Below are positions 22,709 to 25,087 of a stretch of DNA of 25,087 nucleotides, one piece after another. The first letter of the stretch is position 1; each line of letters starts with the position of its first letter. Source of the DNA: JBBTCJ01 sp038043285 (GTDB taxonomy: Bacteria > Planctomycetota > Phycisphaerae > UBA1845); the NCBI GenBank assembly GCA_038043285.1, contig JBBTCJ010000095.1, positions 1 through 25,087 on the forward strand, given 5' to 3'. A program made the position numbers and the translations under genes. The notes under the pieces are model-generated. The model saw only the letters and a list, made by a program, of their open reading frames with translations. It searched no databases and was not told the DNA's origin.

Positions 22709-24721
22709 TTACGGTGTCGTGGGCGACCGGGGAGGCTCCTGGGGCCTGCTCGGTGCGCCGACCCAGGAACCGTCGGCGGCGACGCGAAGCGTGTCCGTGT
22801 CCCGCCGGAACTCCAATATGGCGTTTCGATAGCCGGAGATGGCGGCGGCCAGTTGGTTCCGGGCCGCCAGCAGGTCGTTCTCCGCGTCGACGACGTCCTG
22901 GTTGGTGGACAAGCCGAGGTTGAACTGGGCGCGAGCCGCCTCCAGGCGGAACTCGTTTTCGCGCACGTTCATCACCTGAATGAGCCGGAGGTTCTCCTGC
23001 TGGGCGACCCGGCGGAGGGAACGCCGGACGTCGGCGCGGACGGTGTCGGCGGATCGTTCGTGGTCGCGCTCCGCGCGGCGTGCGTCGATGATCGACTTGC
23101 GGAAGGCGTTGCGCTCGCGCTTGCGGTCGTCGATTCGCAGTTCGAGTCCGGCCCGCCAGGCGGTTCGATCCTCGTTGAACGTGGTCGTGCCGCGATGCAG
23201 CGGGTCGGTGTCATAGGTCAGGTTCCCGCCCGCGTCGAGGTCGGGAAGGACGGCATTCTTGGCGACGTTGATTCCGCGACGGGCGTCGTCGACGCGATCG
23301 GCGCTGTTGAGAAGGTCCAGGCGAAGACGCATCGCGGTCAAGACGCCCTCGTCTACAGTGATCGCGGGCAGCAAGTCGTCCAGCGCCTGGGCGTCCACGT
23401 CGGCGTCCTGGTTGAGCACGTCAAGCAGGGCCTCGACGGACATGCCGATCGAGATCTTGAACCGGTCCAGCGCGGTCGCGTAACGCTCCTTGGAACTGAC
23501 CAGGGACGCCTCCGCCTGGCGAAAGCTGGACTTCGCGCGCGGGGCTTCAAAAATCGACTTGCTTTGTCCCATGCGATTGACGAAGTCGGCCTTCAGCCAA
23601 TCCTCGTATCGGCTCTTATAGCTCTTGTGGGTGTTTTCGACGGAAGATTTTCCCTCCTGCAACTCGAAGTACTCCGCCGCGATCCGCACCAGGAAGCTGC
23701 GCCGGAACCGCTCATAGGTGCGGACGGCGTAAAGAAGTCCCCGTTCCGCGCGATAGCGCGATTCCAGGGCCCTACGTCCCGCGCCGCGCAACAACGGAAT
23801 GTCCGCTTCGAGAATCACGCTGCCCGACTCGCCAGTCGTGGAGCGCTCGGCGAGGTCGCGGACCAGCGTATCGACAACGCGGGCGGTAACCGTTCCGCCA
23901 TAAGGAAGTTTCTGCGAGACGGCGGCCTCGGCCACCGCGTTCAGCGATCGGTCGAATTCGCCGATCTCGCCCTGTTCGCGGTAGTCGGCCTGAGCGCGGG
24001 CGACGAACTGCGGGGTCCACAGATGTCGCTCCAGCGTCAGGTCCAGCGCAGCAAGATAAAGCGTCTCCTTGGCGTCTTGCAGTTCCCGCGCATGGCGTTG
24101 GGCATGGGCCAACGCGTCGCGAAGACCGAACGTGATCGTCTGCGCCTGCTGCTGCGGTGAGAAAATGCTTGGGGGAAGCAATTCGACCTCGGAAGCCTCT
24201 TGCGTCGTCGGAACGGCCTGTTCGCCCGCGCGGGATCCGCCCGCCGAGGCGGACGGTTCGGCGACATTCCGGCTGCTCCCGGACGCTTGCGGTGCGGGTG
24301 GGTCGGCAAACTCGGCTTTCTGATTTGGCTTGTCGCGGTCCGGACTGTCGGGATTGGATGGGGGGGGTGGCGGCGGCGTTTCGCGGGGAGCTTGGGGCGC
24401 AAACGACGTCGGCAACTCGGGATCGACGGGCCGGGGATTGCGGCTGTACATGCGCGATGACTTGGGGAGGCCGCCCGGTTCCTTTCCAATGTCAACATCG
24501 GAGGTCTCACCGAGTGCCGCCTGCTGACGCTCCCGAATGGCGGAGTAGACGGATCGGTCGGTTCGGTCGTTGAGGTGCGAAGCGCAGCCGACGAGGCCGG
24601 CCGCGAGGGCGACGGAAACGAGCAACCAGGCGGCGCGGGCCATCGAGCGTCTTGCACCGGCCGGCAGTGAGAATCTCGATGGGGATCTCGGCGGCGATGC
24701 GGTGCGGACCGGTTCTTGCAT
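22709..24721 (-). CDS. TolC-like outer-membrane efflux lipoprotein with a Pro-rich N-terminal extension
   Basis: The 670-residue protein is an outer-membrane channel of the OEP/TolC family. From MQEPVRTAS at 24721, a hydrophobic segment (ARAAWLLVSVALAAG) ends in LVGC, with Cys46 as the lipidation site; Met27 at 24643 is an alternative start giving a standard 20-residue signal. Residues about 70-195 are a low-complexity Pro/Ser/Asp linker (ETPPPPPPSNPDSP). Two helical OEP repeats follow, with ITFGLRDALAHAQRHA, VILEADIPLLRGAGRRALES and the C-terminal FNLGLSTNQDVVDAENDLLAARNQLA, which is diagnostic for the family. No membrane-fusion protein or inner-membrane pump is adjacent in the window. The open frame continues upstream to 25081 without conserved sequence. 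Confidence 0.92.
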   Translation of the reverse strand: MQEPVRTASPPRSPSRFSLPAGARRSMARAAWLLVSVALAAGLVGCASHLNDRTDRSVYSAIRERQQAALGETSDVDIGKEPGGLPKSSRMYSRNPRPVDPELPTSFAPQAPRETPPPPPPSNPDSPDRDKPNQKAEFADPPAPQASGSSRNVAEPSASAGGSRAGEQAVPTTQEASEVELLPPSIFSPQQQAQTITFGLRDALAHAQRHARELQDAKETLYLAALDLTLERHLWTPQFVARAQADYREQGEIGEFDRSLNAVAEAAVSQKLPYGGTVTARVVDTLVRDLAERSTTGESGSVILEADIPLLRGAGRRALESRYRAERGLLYAVRTYERFRRSFLVRIAAEYFELQEGKSSVENTHKSYKSRYEDWLKADFVNRMGQSKSIFEAPRAKSSFRQAEASLVSSKERYATALDRFKISIGMSVEALLDVLNQDADVDAQALDDLLPAITVDEGVLTAMRLRLDLLNSADRVDDARRGINVAKNAVLPDLDAGGNLTYDTDPLHRGTTTFNEDRTAWRAGLELRIDDRKRERNAFRKSIIDARRAERDHERSADTVRADVRRSLRRVAQQENLRLIQVMNVRENEFRLEAARAQFNLGLSTNQDVVDAENDLLAARNQLAAAISGYRNAILEFRRDTDTLRVAADGSWVGAPSRPQEPPRSPTTP

Positions 24722-25087
24722 GGTGAGTTCGTCCAGACGTAGGAGGTCTCCGGCGGCGCGCCGACCGCCCGGCTCCGTGTACCGATACCCGCAATGCGAT
24801 CCGGGCGTCAATACGATTCGGCGAGAAGAATACAGGTTCTCACCGTATTCCGGCTGCTCAGCGGCAGCGGTCTGCACCAGACGGCATCGGTCGAAGTGGT
24901 CCCAGCTCGTGCCATCGAGTAAAATGGGGCGCGGAGCGTCGGATCGCGGGATCGCGCTCGGCCTGAAGCGGATGAACCGTCTCACGTGGATGGTCCGCCG
25001 ACGAACAAGAGCCCGCCGCCCATCCATCATGCCACGAACAAAAAGGACATCATCCGAGGCTGTTTCACCGACCCATTTCACGCCGGC
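24722..25087. other. Region upstream of the TolC-like gene, to the window edge
   Basis: An open frame runs through on the minus strand but has no recognisable domain, so I treat the stretch as non-coding leader and promoter region. It contains the promoter candidate at 24782-24811. No other gene start is visible before the edge. Confidence 0.4.
24782..24811 (-). promoter_or_regulatory. Candidate promoter for the TolC-like gene
   Basis: On the minus strand TTGACG (24811-24806) is followed after 18 bases by TATCGG (24787-24782). The -35 matches the sigma-70 consensus at 5 of 6 positions; the -10 at only 3 of 6. It lies about 60 bp upstream of the chosen start. Confidence 0.35.

Noticed and set aside
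22649..24160. Long plus-strand open frame of 503 codons opposite the TolC-like gene
   Set aside because: It is the antisense shadow of a clear OEP protein in GC-rich DNA; its translation has no domain and the minus-strand frame has diagnostic motifs.

Overview
The window is about 25 kb of GC-rich, gene-dense bacterial chromosome. No rRNA, tRNA, phage or plasmid genes are visible. I infer a member of the Planctomycetota. The grounds are a thrombospondin-type-3 lipoprotein, a zinc-ribbon protein coupled to Der, HDOD and TadG-like proteins in isolated genes, and intergenic spacers full of GC-rich palindromes. The phylum is an inference; no marker gene here proves it.

Layout, left to right. (1) The C-terminal two-thirds of pyruvate phosphate dikinase, cut by the left edge, with an in-frame palindrome-containing insertion and a basic tail. 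(2) A 700-bp gene-free spacer packed with hairpins. (3) A secreted Ca-binding-repeat lipoprotein. (4) A REP-associated tyrosine transposase (RAYT) bracketed by perfect inverted palindromes, with a two-hairpin REP element beside it. (5) On the minus strand, Der GTPase translationally coupled to a small zinc-ribbon protein. (6) On the plus strand, an ABC transporter ATPase and permease. (7) On the minus strand, acetoacetyl-CoA synthetase, then an HDOD protein and a helical hypothetical protein. (8) On the plus strand, a cysteine desulfurase whose catalytic loop resembles selenocysteine lyase. (9) On the minus strand, xseA-xseB (exonuclease VII), preceded by a TadG-like protein and an exported hypothetical protein. 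(10) On the plus strand, an LPP20-like small protein and a D12-class adenine DNA methyltransferase. (11) On the minus strand, a TolC-like outer-membrane efflux lipoprotein reaching nearly to the right edge.

Most genes are unrelated housekeeping or envelope functions in units of one or two genes. The feature that ties the window together is its repeat system. Four dispersed 62-73 bp elements share one design: two inverted hairpins, each headed by GTA(G), with the same 9-bp stem containing one T-G wobble and the same five-base loop. This is the organisation of BIMEs, the substrates of RAYT transposases, and one copy lies 5 bp from the RAYT unit. Two further palindromic families lie in other spacers, and one has apparently entered the PPDK coding sequence in frame.
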